64,000 nt of DNA from Ruminococcus bromii (GTDB lineage Bacteria > Bacillota > Clostridia > Oscillospirales > Acutalibacteraceae). Each line of letters starts with the position of its first letter. The stretch's first letter is position 1. The notes under the pieces are model-generated. The model saw only the letters and a list, made by a program, of their open reading frames with translations. It did not search any database and was not told where the DNA came from. Made by a program: the position numbers and the translations under genes. The DNA is taken from assembly GCF_002834225.1 (NCBI RefSeq), contig NZ_NNSR01000073.1, positions 124,001-188,000 on the forward strand. The letters run 5' to 3'. This document shows, in pieces, positions 34,164 to 41,769 of the stretch.

Positions 34164-35885
34164 ATGGAAAATTTCAGCTTATTACACCCGACAAATTCAA
34201 ATGCAGCCTATAGAACTCTCAACAAAGAGGCACTGAATGATTTGTCGGTTGATTTTATATGTGACGCTCTCACAAAAGAGCAGTATGAACGCAACAGCAT
34301 AAAGCAGCTGCTGATAAATATTACGGATGACGAGGAAGTTATAAAATATCGTTGCGATGTTTTTGAGGATTTTCTTCGTTTTCCGAAACTTCGTGATGAT
34401 CTATCCGCACTCCTTGTAAAGCTGAACGATTTGCGTGAAATTGAGCGCTTTCAAAAGGATACCGAGGCATCTTCCTTATGGCAGCTTGTAAACCGACTCC
34501 GTGAAATGGACGGCTATGTCGATTGCATTACAAGAATAAAAAATACGCTTGAAACGATTGATGTAAGGTCGGAGGGATTGCTCGAGCTAAAGAAAAATGT
34601 TAAGTCAATCTACAATGACAGCGGCTTTCCCGACCTGAAAAAGGATATAATAGATACGCTTGCAAAGGCTCAAAAGCTCAAGAGCATAACCCTCGGTGTG
34701 AATCTTGACGATTTGCTCCGCCCAAAGAGTGTGGGTGTAATCTCACTCAATGACAAAGAATTTACCGACAGCGGTATCCTCAAAAGATTTATGAAGTTTA
34801 CAAACCGTGACGGCGAACTACACCACGGCAACGATGTTTCGGGATTTTTAAGCTTTCATCCGTCCAATCCGTCAACCTCGCAGTTCGGGCTGGGACAGTT
34901 TGTTGTGGGTGCTCAGCAGGATGTAAACCACACTATGAACAGCTCGCTGACCGGCGCAGATCCTATGTCTGACGCACTCAAAAATGTTGTGACCGATATC
35001 CTCCGCAGAACCGTAAATGACATAAAATCAATGCTCAACAGATATGTCAATGTCAACGGCTACTCGTTCGTTTCGCTTATGCCCGAAATCATTTTCTATA
35101 TCCGTTTTGCAGAGCTTTGCGACAGGATGAAGAAGAAAAATCTTCCGCTCTGCAAGGCAGAGGTTCTTCCTAAAGAGGAAAGAAACTGTTTTTTGAAAGA
35201 TGTTTACAACCTCAAACTCGGCATAAAATCGGCAAACGGTGAGAATTTGGATATTGTCACAAACGATATTGATTTTAACGATGACAGGCGAATTTACATT
35301 CTGACAGGTCCGAACCGTGGCGGTAAAACCACGATTACTCAGGCGGTCGGACTTGCGTTTCTGCTTGCTCAGAACGGAATATATGTTCCTGCAACGCAGA
35401 TGAAATTCAGCCCATGCGACAGCATTTTTACGCATTTTCCTGCCGATGAAAACGATACCGTTGACCTTGGCAGACTCGGTGAAGAAAGCAAAAGACTTGC
35501 CGAAATTTTCTCTTCTGCAAGCCGTTACAGTCTGCTTTTGCTCAACGAAAGCCTTGCAACAACCAATGTTGCCGAGGGTTTGTACATTGCCCGTGATGTT
35601 GTCAAATCAATGCGATATCTCGGCACAAGGGCGATTTTTAATACCCATATGCACGATTTGGCTCGCAATCTTGATGAGGTGAACACAACCGTAAAGGGCG
35701 ACAGCAAGGTTGAAAGTCTGGTAACAGGTGTTGAAAACGGACAGCGTTCGTTCAAGGTTTTCATCGCTCCGCCTCAAGGTGTAAGCTATGCCAAAGACAT
35801 TGCCGAAAAATACGGTGTAACCTTTGACAAAATCAAAAAACAGATTGATCGGCAGCGTGTCGCTGCACCCGGTTCGGGAAGATAG
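34164..35885 (+). CDS. MutS-family ATPase lacking the mismatch-recognition domain
   Basis: 573 residues: a helical lever/clamp-like region (1 to about 360), then the MutS-type ABC ATPase. Walker A is TGPNRGGKTTITQA near residue 383. The signature-like DLGRLGEESKRLAEIF is near 432 and Walker B LLLLNESLATTN near 453, followed by FNTHMHDL. The usual Walker B Asp-Glu is Asn-Glu here, an arrangement I associate with this stand-alone MutS-like subgroup. No mismatch-binding N-terminal domain and no MutS2 Smr domain are present. A role in mismatch repair is therefore doubtful; action on branched DNA or a defence role are possibilities. Confidence 0.82.
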   Translation: MENFSLLHPTNSNAAYRTLNKEALNDLSVDFICDALTKEQYERNSIKQLLINITDDEEVIKYRCDVFEDFLRFPKLRDDLSALLVKLNDLREIERFQKDTEASSLWQLVNRLREMDGYVDCITRIKNTLETIDVRSEGLLELKKNVKSIYNDSGFPDLKKDIIDTLAKAQKLKSITLGVNLDDLLRPKSVGVISLNDKEFTDSGILKRFMKFTNRDGELHHGNDVSGFLSFHPSNPSTSQFGLGQFVVGAQQDVNHTMNSSLTGADPMSDALKNVVTDILRRTVNDIKSMLNRYVNVNGYSFVSLMPEIIFYIRFAELCDRMKKKNLPLCKAEVLPKEERNCFLKDVYNLKLGIKSANGENLDIVTNDIDFNDDRRIYILTGPNRGGKTTITQAVGLAFLLAQNGIYVPATQMKFSPCDSIFTHFPADENDTVDLGRLGEESKRLAEIFSSASRYSLLLLNESLATTNVAEGLYIARDVVKSMRYLGTRAIFNTHMHDLARNLDEVNTTVKGDSKVESLVTGVENGQRSFKVFIAPPQGVSYAKDIAEKYGVTFDKIKKQIDRQRVAAPGSGR

Positions 35886-35899
35886 TATGTAATAATAAA

Positions 35900-35990
35900 A
35901 ACATATTATGCCCGAGCGTAGTATTGTAATTGTTAGCACAATTCTGTAGGGGCGTTCATTGGACGCCCGCACGGCGAGCCGCCGTTCCAA
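35900..35990 (-). repeat. mosaic intergenic repeat, including the 36-bp repeat copy B
   Basis: Read on the minus strand this holds ACAATTAC..TACGCTCGGGCATAATATG, as at 40078 (plus), 53770 (minus) and, in looser form, 57225 (plus). The 36 bases at 35947-35982 equal 19332-19367, and the segment then enters a short transposon relic. Confidence 0.75.
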
Positions 35991-35996
35991 ATTCGT

Positions 35997-36098
35997 GAGG
36001 AGCTAAAAGCTACTGATACAACGGCGTGGATAGGCAAGATGAACAATGTCAGAAACCAGGCAGCGGAAGTCGTAAGCGAAGAGATTATCTATAAGTAA
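35997..36098 (+). pseudogene. 3' remnant of a TnpV-like transposon gene
   Basis: An open segment ending in TAA at 36096 translates to ...LKATDTTAWIGKMNNVRNQAAEVVSEEIIYK. This resembles the C-terminus of TnpV proteins from conjugative/mobilisable elements of Firmicutes, which typically end LKATD..AW.G.MNN...AEE.V..E.IY. There is no start codon or ribosome site; the 5' side is replaced by intergenic repeat sequence. It is a relic of an excised or decayed mobile element. A terminator follows directly. The match is by memory of the family and needs a search. Confidence 0.65.
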
Positions 36099-36105
36099 AA
36101 ACTGT

Positions 36106-36146
36106 AATCGGAGGGTAAGGCAACGAGCTTTATCCTCCGATTTTTC
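36106..36146 (+). terminator. terminator after the TnpV relic
   Basis: AATCGGAGGGTAA pairs with TTATCCTCCGATT (one G-U pair) and is followed by T residues, 8 bases past the relic's stop codon. Confidence 0.8.
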
Positions 36147-36154
36147 AAAACCGC

Positions 36155-36183
36155 TTGACAAATCCAAATGACAATAATATAAT
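36155..36183 (+). promoter_or_regulatory. consensus promoter of the XRE/DUF3169 module
   Basis: A perfect TTGACA (36155-36160) and perfect TATAAT (36178-36183) with 17-base spacing, the strongest promoter match in this accessory region. Confidence 0.85.
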
Positions 36184-36189
36184 ACATTT

Positions 36190-36227
36190 TGACAACCATA
36201 CTTGTCAGATAGACAAAGAAGATTGTC
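36190..36227 (+). promoter_or_regulatory. twin palindromic operator between promoter and XRE gene
   Basis: TGACAA-N6-TTGTCA at 36190-36207 and GACAA-N6-TTGTC at 36212-36227 share half-sites and spacer length. Their centres are 21 bases apart, about two helical turns. They lie just downstream of a consensus -10 box, the expected place for autorepression by the encoded XRE protein. Confidence 0.65.
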
Positions 36228-36242
36228 GGACGGAGGTGCTGT

Positions 36243-36461
36243 ATGATACTGCGAAATCGTTTGAAGGAACGCAGAGCTGCACTGAATGTCAATCAGCAGG
36301 AAATGGGACGCTTATGCGGCGTATCACGGCAAACGATCAGCCTGATTGAGCGGGGCGATTATTCGCCGTCGGTCACCCTTGCTCTGACGATTGCAAAGGT
36401 CTGCGGCGTTACGGTAGAAGAAGTCTTCTATTTACAGGAGGAAACTGAAAATGAAAAATGA
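36243..36461 (+). CDS. XRE-family regulator (short, DUF3169-associated)
   Basis: 72 residues that are almost entirely a helix-turn-helix: RNRLKERRAALNVNQQEMGRLCGVSRQTISLIERGDYSPSVTLALTIAKV, then VTVEEVFYLQEE. Small regulators of this kind are regularly paired with a membrane protein gene. CGGAGGTGCTGT precedes the ATG. The last 11 bases overlap the downstream membrane gene. The two palindromes upstream suggest it represses its own operon. Confidence 0.88.
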   Translation: MILRNRLKERRAALNVNQQEMGRLCGVSRQTISLIERGDYSPSVTLALTIAKVCGVTVEEVFYLQEETENEK

Positions 36462-37254
36462 CGAAATCAAACAGGCAAATCGAAAAGCTCTGCCTAAATT
36501 TTTGCTTTTTGCGGTCGTATGTACGATTGTCGGCGGCGTGGTCGGTTATTATTCCGGTCACAGTGCAGCAAAAGGCGGGTTGGATCAACTGGTTGGCACG
36601 ATGAAAGAAGCGGGAGCGTTCTTCGGAACGCACATCGCTCCGTGGCTGATGCTGGCGTTGGCGGTCATCGTGCCGGTGGTCTGCATCCCAATTTATCGGA
36701 GTGCAAAGAAACTGGTTGCTGCGTGGGATGGCGAGGATGAGGACATCTCGGATACGGTTGACAGAAAGCTGTCTGCTGTGATTTGGATTACAAGCGTAGC
36801 CCTTATCGTCTCCTATTTTCTTATTGCCGCATCCTATTCCGGTGGCTTTGCAACATTTGACAGTAAGAACAGCACAATCATCTTTTTTATCGGCGTTGTT
36901 GCTTTTTTCGGCATAATGGCTGAGGCGACGATTATTCAGCAAAAGTGCGTGGACACCGCCAAGCAGACAAATCCCGAAAAGAAAGCATCCGTCTATGATA
37001 TGCGGTTTCAAAAAAAGTGGATTGACGACTGCGATGAAGCCGAGAAAATTATGATTGGCAAATGTGCGTTCAAAGCATACTCCGCAACAAATGTGGTCTG
37101 CACGGTTTTGGCGATTGTGCTTGCGGTCTGTGCGCTTGTGTTCGACATTGGTTTTCTGCCCTCACTTATGGTTTGCCTTGTCTGGATCGTCAATCTGTCG
37201 GTGTACTGCAAGGAGGCAATGCGCTACTCAAAAGCTGGGAATAAAATCTCCTAA
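36451..37254 (+). CDS. DUF3169-family integral membrane protein
   Basis: 267 residues with about six membrane spans, for example near residues 15-35, 63-83, 110-130, 143-160, 205-225 and 228-248. Short charged loops include a cytoplasmic NPEKKASVYDMRFQKKWIDDCDE region. The pairing XRE regulator plus DUF3169 membrane protein is common in Firmicutes; the function of DUF3169 is unknown. Ribosome site CAGGAGGAAACTGAAA. The base composition is richer in G+C than neighbouring genes, consistent with acquisition by transfer. Confidence 0.82.
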   Translation: MKNDEIKQANRKALPKFLLFAVVCTIVGGVVGYYSGHSAAKGGLDQLVGTMKEAGAFFGTHIAPWLMLALAVIVPVVCIPIYRSAKKLVAAWDGEDEDISDTVDRKLSAVIWITSVALIVSYFLIAASYSGGFATFDSKNSTIIFFIGVVAFFGIMAEATIIQQKCVDTAKQTNPEKKASVYDMRFQKKWIDDCDEAEKIMIGKCAFKAYSATNVVCTVLAIVLAVCALVFDIGFLPSLMVCLVWIVNLSVYCKEAMRYSKAGNKIS

Positions 37255-37279
37255 ATATAATTGTGGGAGGAATACGCAA

Positions 37280-37636
37280 ATGGACAGTCTTTATCTCATT
37301 TTGCTTGCCCTGTTCCTTCTTGTGATTATCCCACGGATAATGCAGCGAAGGAGATTGGCGGCAATCAGACATATTTTGAACCGAAAAATGCGGAACAAGG
37401 AGAACATTGAAATGAAAGAGTTGGCAAAACGGTTTATCGGAGAAGAGTGCATTATTTATACGATTACTTCAAATGACGGCAGCGTACAGGGATTGATAAA
37501 AGAAATTGATGACGGCGGTATGGTCATAGAGAAGAAAACAGGCGAACTGGAGATTATCAATCTGGATTTCGTCACCCGTATTCGGCAGTATCCGAGAAAG
37601 AAAAACGGGAAGAAAAAGGACATCGTATTGGACTAA
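37280..37636 (+). CDS. small membrane-anchored protein, DUF6897-like
   Basis: 118 residues from the ATG at 37280, which follows GTGGGAGGAATACGCA; a longer frame from 37055 overlaps the DUF3169 gene and is rejected. One N-terminal membrane span (YLILLALFLLVIIPRI) and a basic stretch are followed by a small beta-rich domain, GEECIIYTITSNDGSVQGLI...ITRIRQYPRKK. This resembles the Sm-like DUF6897 domain. It is 25 bases after DUF3169 and is probably third in that operon. Confidence 0.72.
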   Translation: MDSLYLILLALFLLVIIPRIMQRRRLAAIRHILNRKMRNKENIEMKELAKRFIGEECIIYTITSNDGSVQGLIKEIDDGGMVIEKKTGELEIINLDFVTRIRQYPRKKNGKKKDIVLD

Positions 37637-37784
37637 AATCAACGAACCTGCTGAAATAGCACTGTATAGCACGCGAAAAATGCGTTTTGCTGCCTGTGGG
37701 CAACACATTCGCTGTTTGCGGGGAAGAGTTTTTACGGAAAATGCGCTATACTTTTCTTCGGAGGTACATAAAGCAGATAGTTTG

Positions 37785-37862
37785 TAAATGTCAAAAAGCA
37801 TATTATGCCCGAACGGAAGTTTTTTAAAATTGAAAGTTGAAAATGGAAAATTGAAAATTACG
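37785..37862 (-). repeat. mosaic intergenic repeat, minus orientation
   Basis: On the minus strand this reads TTTTCAATTTTC...TTTAAAAAACTTCCGTTCGGGCATAATATGC, the same blocks as at 40196 and 60282. It runs straight into the structured hairpin at 37863. Confidence 0.7.
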
Positions 37863-37911
37863 GTCGGGCAGACAGTTTGCAAAATGCAAATCATTGTTGC
37901 CCGACTGTTTT
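37863..37911 (+). terminator. TTTGC-N5-GCAAA hairpin, copy 1
   Basis: Outer arms GTCGGGCA/TGCCCGAC (37863-37870 and 37898-37905) and inner stem TTTGC-AAAAT-GCAAA (37876-37890), followed by TGTTTTTG. One of five copies of this architecture in the window. Confidence 0.7.
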
Positions 37912-37997
37912 TGTATATATAGAAGTTGCGTTTAAATGTATGGGCGGATGCTACGGTGTTGCAATTATTTTGTTATATTCAGAAAATTCGTATAAAA

Positions 37998-38028
37998 GAA
38001 AACGGAGTGCATTACGCACTCCGTTTTC
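37998..38028. terminator. perfect 13-bp hairpin, bidirectional terminator-like
   Basis: GAAAACGGAGTGC pairs perfectly with GCACTCCGTTTTC around a 5-base loop. T and A tracts on both sides suit termination in either direction. It is not adjacent to any recognised gene end. Confidence 0.6.
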
Positions 38029-38257
38029 TTATGCCCACAAAATAATAAAAAAAGAAGGAAATAGCTGTTTAATAAAGCAACAGTGTAACCTTGCAGGATT
38101 TCAAGCTATTTCCTACAAACTGTTACCCTATGCGAGTATTCTAACACTAACAGTAATAAAAGTCAAGACTGTTATACTATTTTTTGTCATTGATAGTAAT
38201 AATATCGTTTAACTCTATACATTGAATAAATCATGTGTCTGAAATTTGTGCAGATTA
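38029..38257. other. gene-free spacer with a long inverted repeat
   Basis: GGAAATAGCT (38057-38066) and AGCTATTTCC (38104-38113) are perfect 10-base inverted repeats separated by 37 bases. No open frame here has a ribosome site. It may be a small structured RNA or a decayed element. Confidence 0.4.
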
Positions 38258-39196
38258 TCAAAAGAAACCTGCCTGTCTGAAGAAGAAAATCCACAAAAAC
38301 ATCGTGAAACACGCTAAAACCGAAGTGAACACAACCGCCGCACCTGCAAGTTTGAAGTCGCTGTCCATTTGCTGAGCCATTGTGAATGACGAAACCGCAC
38401 ACGGCGATGCAAAAAGTCCGATAAGCGACACAAAGTCAACTCCTCTGATTCCTATAAGCGCCGCCGTCCCCAGACAAAGTGCCGGCACAACAACAAGTCT
38501 TGCGATTATGCAGATTACGAGGTTGCGTGAACAGCCTTTTATGCTGTCAAATGTGACAGACGCACCGAGTACAATCAGCGCAAGCGGAGTTGCAACCGCC
38601 GCAATATCCGAAACCGTTTTGTCAATTGTTTCCGGAAGGCTTATATTGAACGCAACAGACAAAAGTCCGAGCGCAGAGCCGATAATCAGAGGATTTCTGG
38701 CAATACCTTTTAAAATTTTCAGCACATTTATCTTTTGCCCTCTGAAAATTTCAAGCGTGATTACGGCAAGCATATTGTAAATCGGCACAATTACGGCAAC
38801 AAGAACGGCGGTCATACCAAGCTTATCCTTACCGAAAATATTCGCCGCAATCGGAAGTCCCATAAGGACAAAATTACTGCGGTAAATCGCCTGAATCATC
38901 GCACCACGGCTGTAATTTGACTTTTCAACAAGGAGTGTAAACCCGATTGATAAAAAGTAAATCGTGAACACGCCAATAACCGCAAAGGCAAGCAGCTTCG
39001 GGCTGAAAACGCTTGAAAAATCTGAGCCGTAGATGTTATTGAACATCAGAAAAGGAAAAAATACATTGAAAACAATTTTGTTAAGCTGAGGCAGAAAGCT
39101 GTCCTGCAAAATTTTTAATTTTCTCACAAGAAAACCAATGAAAAGCATTATGAACATCGGCAGAACCGCATTAAGCGCAACGAAAAAACTCTCCAT
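38258..39196 (-). CDS. AEC-family (auxin efflux carrier-like) transporter
   Basis: 312 residues from the ATG at 39196, preceded by AAAAGAGGTGATTTT. Ten predicted membrane spans in two halves, with the family's N-terminal LPMFIMLFIGFLVRKLKI and mid-protein features GLPIAANIFG near residue 112 and the TPLALIVLGASV crossing region near 215. Bacterial AEC proteins export organic acids or related small molecules; in fermenters malate or lactate are candidates. Substrate unknown. It stands alone. Confidence 0.88.
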   Translation of the reverse strand: MESFFVALNAVLPMFIMLFIGFLVRKLKILQDSFLPQLNKIVFNVFFPFLMFNNIYGSDFSSVFSPKLLAFAVIGVFTIYFLSIGFTLLVEKSNYSRGAMIQAIYRSNFVLMGLPIAANIFGKDKLGMTAVLVAVIVPIYNMLAVITLEIFRGQKINVLKILKGIARNPLIIGSALGLLSVAFNISLPETIDKTVSDIAAVATPLALIVLGASVTFDSIKGCSRNLVICIIARLVVVPALCLGTAALIGIRGVDFVSLIGLFASPCAVSSFTMAQQMDSDFKLAGAAVVFTSVLACFTMFLWIFFFRQAGFF

Positions 39197-39345
39197 AAAA
39201 TCACCTCTTTTCAGCATACCACATTGCAAAATTTTTTTCAACAAAGCATACACCCGAAAATGTGCATTTATTCAAGTTGAAATATGTCGGTTTGTGTGTT
39301 AAAATATTTCGTGAACGATTTAAAATGAAACAACGAGGTGTGACA

Positions 39346-39726
39346 ATGAAAAAATGTGAATTCTGCGGTAAGCAGATATCGTATTTTGACCAGTATTGTG
39401 ATGATGAGTGTCATATTAAAGCAAATAAATTTTACGAAAAGGGCGAGCGTTTCGGCAAGCTGTTTGCGGTAATCAATATGATTTGTGTGTTCGGAATTCC
39501 AATCGGACTTTTTATGCTCTCGTTTGCAAGAGAGGTCGGTCTTACCGTCGCACTTGCAAGCTGTGTGATTCTCGGAACTATGCTCATTATTCTTCCGTTT
39601 CCCACGGAAAATATGATTTCAAAATTCAAAATTCGGAAAGCCGTAAAAATCACAAGAATGATCGGCGGTGCGGTAATTTTCCTCGGAGTGCTGATTTTGC
39701 TCCTTGCATTGTTAATTAAATTCTGA
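39346..39726 (+). CDS. small zinc-finger membrane protein of unknown function
   Basis: 126 residues from the ATG at 39346, preceded by ACGAGGTGTGACA. N-terminal cysteine motif CEFCGKQISYFDQYCDDEC (a treble-clef or ribbon-like finger), then three membrane spans with little loop (about residues 45-62, 66-84 and 103-125). Unrecognised beyond this. Upstream in-frame starts lack ribosome sites. Followed by the DUF378 gene after 66 bases. Confidence 0.75.
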   Translation: MKKCEFCGKQISYFDQYCDDECHIKANKFYEKGERFGKLFAVINMICVFGIPIGLFMLSFAREVGLTVALASCVILGTMLIILPFPTENMISKFKIRKAVKITRMIGGAVIFLGVLILLLALLIKF

Positions 39727-39792
39727 TTTAAATTGAATAAAACGAAAAATTGCGTCAATACTATTTTCAGCAAATACAAAGGAGGACTTTGA

Positions 39793-40017
39793 ATGCTCGA
39801 TAAAATAGCATTGACGCTTCTTATTATCGGCGGACTCAACTGGGGAAGTGTCGGCATTTTTCAGTTTGATCTTGTTGCGTGGATTTGCGGCGGACAGACA
39901 GGAATCATAAGCCGTATTGTTTACATCCTTGTCGGACTTTCCGCAATCTGGTGCATTACACTTTTATTCAGGGACACAAGCGACACCGTGACGGACGGAA
40001 CGGTTGCGGATTCGTAG
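39793..40017 (+). CDS. DUF378-family small membrane protein
   Basis: 74 residues matching DUF378: MLDKIALTLLIIGGLNWGSVGIFQFDLVA, with the family's GGLNWG motif between two membrane spans, the second being RIVYILVGLSAIWCITLLF. AAAGGAGGACTTTGA precedes the start. The function of the family is unknown. Confidence 0.92.
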   Translation: MLDKIALTLLIIGGLNWGSVGIFQFDLVAWICGGQTGIISRIVYILVGLSAIWCITLLFRDTSDTVTDGTVADS

Positions 40018-40077
40018 TTTTTGCAGTAGGTTTAGCCGTATGGGCGGATATTATCCGCCCATATAAAATTGTGAAAA

Positions 40078-40262
40078 CAATTACAATATTACGCTCGGGC
40101 ATAATATGCTTTTTACATTGCAAACTGTCTACACGAAAGGGGAACGGCGGCTCGCCGTAATTTTCCATTTTCAACTTTCAATTTAAAAAACTTTCGCTCG
40201 GGCGTAATATGTTTTTTAAATTGCAAACTGTCTACACGAAAGGGGAACGGCGGCTCGCCGTA
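40078..40262 (+). repeat. mosaic intergenic repeat, two direct units
   Basis: GCTCGGGC boxes start at 40093 and 40196, 103 bases apart. Both are followed by a TAATATG box, TTGCAAACTGTCTACACGAAAGGGGAACGG and CGGCTCGCCGT. The first unit also has the ACAATTACAATATTAC prefix shared with 35.9 and 53.8 kb. Confidence 0.85.
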
Positions 40263-40291
40263 TTGTACAATAAAATAATCAATAAACAAAA

Positions 40292-40317
40292 AACAGGCTG
40301 CCATATGACAACCTGTT
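40292..40317 (-). terminator. terminator of ackA
   Basis: On the minus strand AACAGGTTGTC pairs with GGCAGCCTGTT (two G-U pairs) and is followed by TTTTGTTT, about 40 bases after the ackA stop. Confidence 0.8.
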
Positions 40318-40356
40318 TTCCTATGTAATATTTACTGCGTGGCAGATTCGTTTTAA

Positions 40357-41565
40357 TTAAAGTGCCTCAACAATGGCTCTTGTATCTCTTGCAATAACCA
40401 TTTCTTCGTCGGTTGCAATGAGTTCAACTCTGATTGCCGAATCAGGAGTTGAGAGTGTGCCTGTAACACCGCATGTGGCCTGCTTGTTGAATTCCTTATC
40501 CAACTTAACGCCAAGGCATTCAAGATAGTCGCAAACCTTTTCACGGAGCATAGGCTGGTTTTCACCGATACCTGCCGTGAATACGATGCCGTCACAACCG
40601 CCGAGCGCTACATAATAGCTGCCGATGTACTTTGCAATCTGGTAGTAAAGCATTTCGTGGGCAAGGTGAGCTCTCATATTGCCGTCTGCTTCGGCTGCAC
40701 AAACATCACGGTCGTCAGACGAAACGCCCGAAATGCCCAAAAGTCCCGATTCCTTGTTGAGAATCTTTGACATTTCCTCGGGAGTGAGATGCTCTTTTTC
40801 AGCGATAAATGTGATAACAGACGGATCAAGTGAACCTGAACGGGTACCCATCATAAAACCACCGAGAGGAGTAAGTCCCATTGTAGTGTCGATAACCTTA
40901 CCGCCCTTTACGGCTGTGATTGAAGAACCGTTGCCGATGTGACAGGTAATAAGCTTGAGCTCTTCCTTTTTTCTGCCCATAAGGTCAGCCATTTTTTCGG
41001 AAACATAACGGTGAGATGTGCCGTGAAAGCCGTACTTTCTTACACCGAACTTTTCATAATACTTGTAAGGCACTGCATACATAAATGCTTTTTCGGGCAT
41101 TGTCTGGTGAAAAGCAGTATCAAAAACCGCAACCTGCGGAACTTTCGGACCGAAAACTCTTGTGCAGGCCTCAATGCCCTGAAGATGTGCAGGGTTGTGA
41201 AGAGGTGCAAGAGGAGCAAGCTCTCTGATTTTGTTGATTACCGAGTTATCTACAAGCACCGACTTGTCAAAGTATGCACCGCCCTGCACAACTCTGTGAC
41301 CTACGGCGGAAACCTCGGACAAATCGCTGATTGCACCGTATTCGGGATCTATGAGTGCATTTTTAACAGCCTCAAAAGCCTGAGTGTGATTAAGCATCTG
41401 TGTTTTGCGGTTGATTTTTTTGCCGTCGGGTGTTTTAAAACCAATGAAAGCACCGTTCTGACCGATTCTTTCACAGTTACCCTTTGCGAGAACTGCCTCG
41501 TTGTCAGTATCAATAAGCTGGTACTTGAGCGAGGAACTGCCTGCGTTGATTACGAGAATTTTCAT
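40357..41565 (-). CDS. ackA: acetate kinase
   Basis: Forms acetate and ATP from acetyl phosphate, the energy-yielding end of acetate fermentation. The 402-residue protein has NAGSSSLKYQL at residues 6-16, VGHRVVQGGAYF near 88, VAVFDTAFHQTMP near 145, the HIGNGSS phosphate loop near 208 and FTAGIGENQPMLRE near 325. Full length. AAAGGGGACGATTGTA precedes the ATG. No pta gene lies next to it in this window, unlike many Firmicutes. Confidence 0.97.
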   Translation of the reverse strand: MKILVINAGSSSLKYQLIDTDNEAVLAKGNCERIGQNGAFIGFKTPDGKKINRKTQMLNHTQAFEAVKNALIDPEYGAISDLSEVSAVGHRVVQGGAYFDKSVLVDNSVINKIRELAPLAPLHNPAHLQGIEACTRVFGPKVPQVAVFDTAFHQTMPEKAFMYAVPYKYYEKFGVRKYGFHGTSHRYVSEKMADLMGRKKEELKLITCHIGNGSSITAVKGGKVIDTTMGLTPLGGFMMGTRSGSLDPSVITFIAEKEHLTPEEMSKILNKESGLLGISGVSSDDRDVCAAEADGNMRAHLAHEMLYYQIAKYIGSYYVALGGCDGIVFTAGIGENQPMLREKVCDYLECLGVKLDKEFNKQATCGVTGTLSTPDSAIRVELIATDEEMVIARDTRAIVEAL

Positions 41566-41769
41566 TACAATCGTCCCCTTTGGTAGTTGTTTTCAGTTTA
41601 AAATATAAGAAATATATTTGCCTGTCGTCATATTTTATACTATAATGTAAATCAGAAAAAGACTTTTCAAAATTGACAGGTCACACATACATATGATACT
41701 CCAAATTATGTATGTTTTCAAGTGTTTTTTACAATATGTATGCGAAATAAAGGCTTCGGAGGAATAGTT

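Noticed and set aside
37055-37279. Longer start for the DUF6897-like gene
   Set aside because: The extension overlaps the DUF3169 gene in another frame and encodes an unlikely Cys/Arg/Ser-rich segment; the ATG at 37280 has a strong ribosome site.
37877-38212. 111-codon plus-strand frame
   Set aside because: It runs through a hairpin family member and another perfect hairpin, has no ribosome site, and its product shows no domain-like composition.
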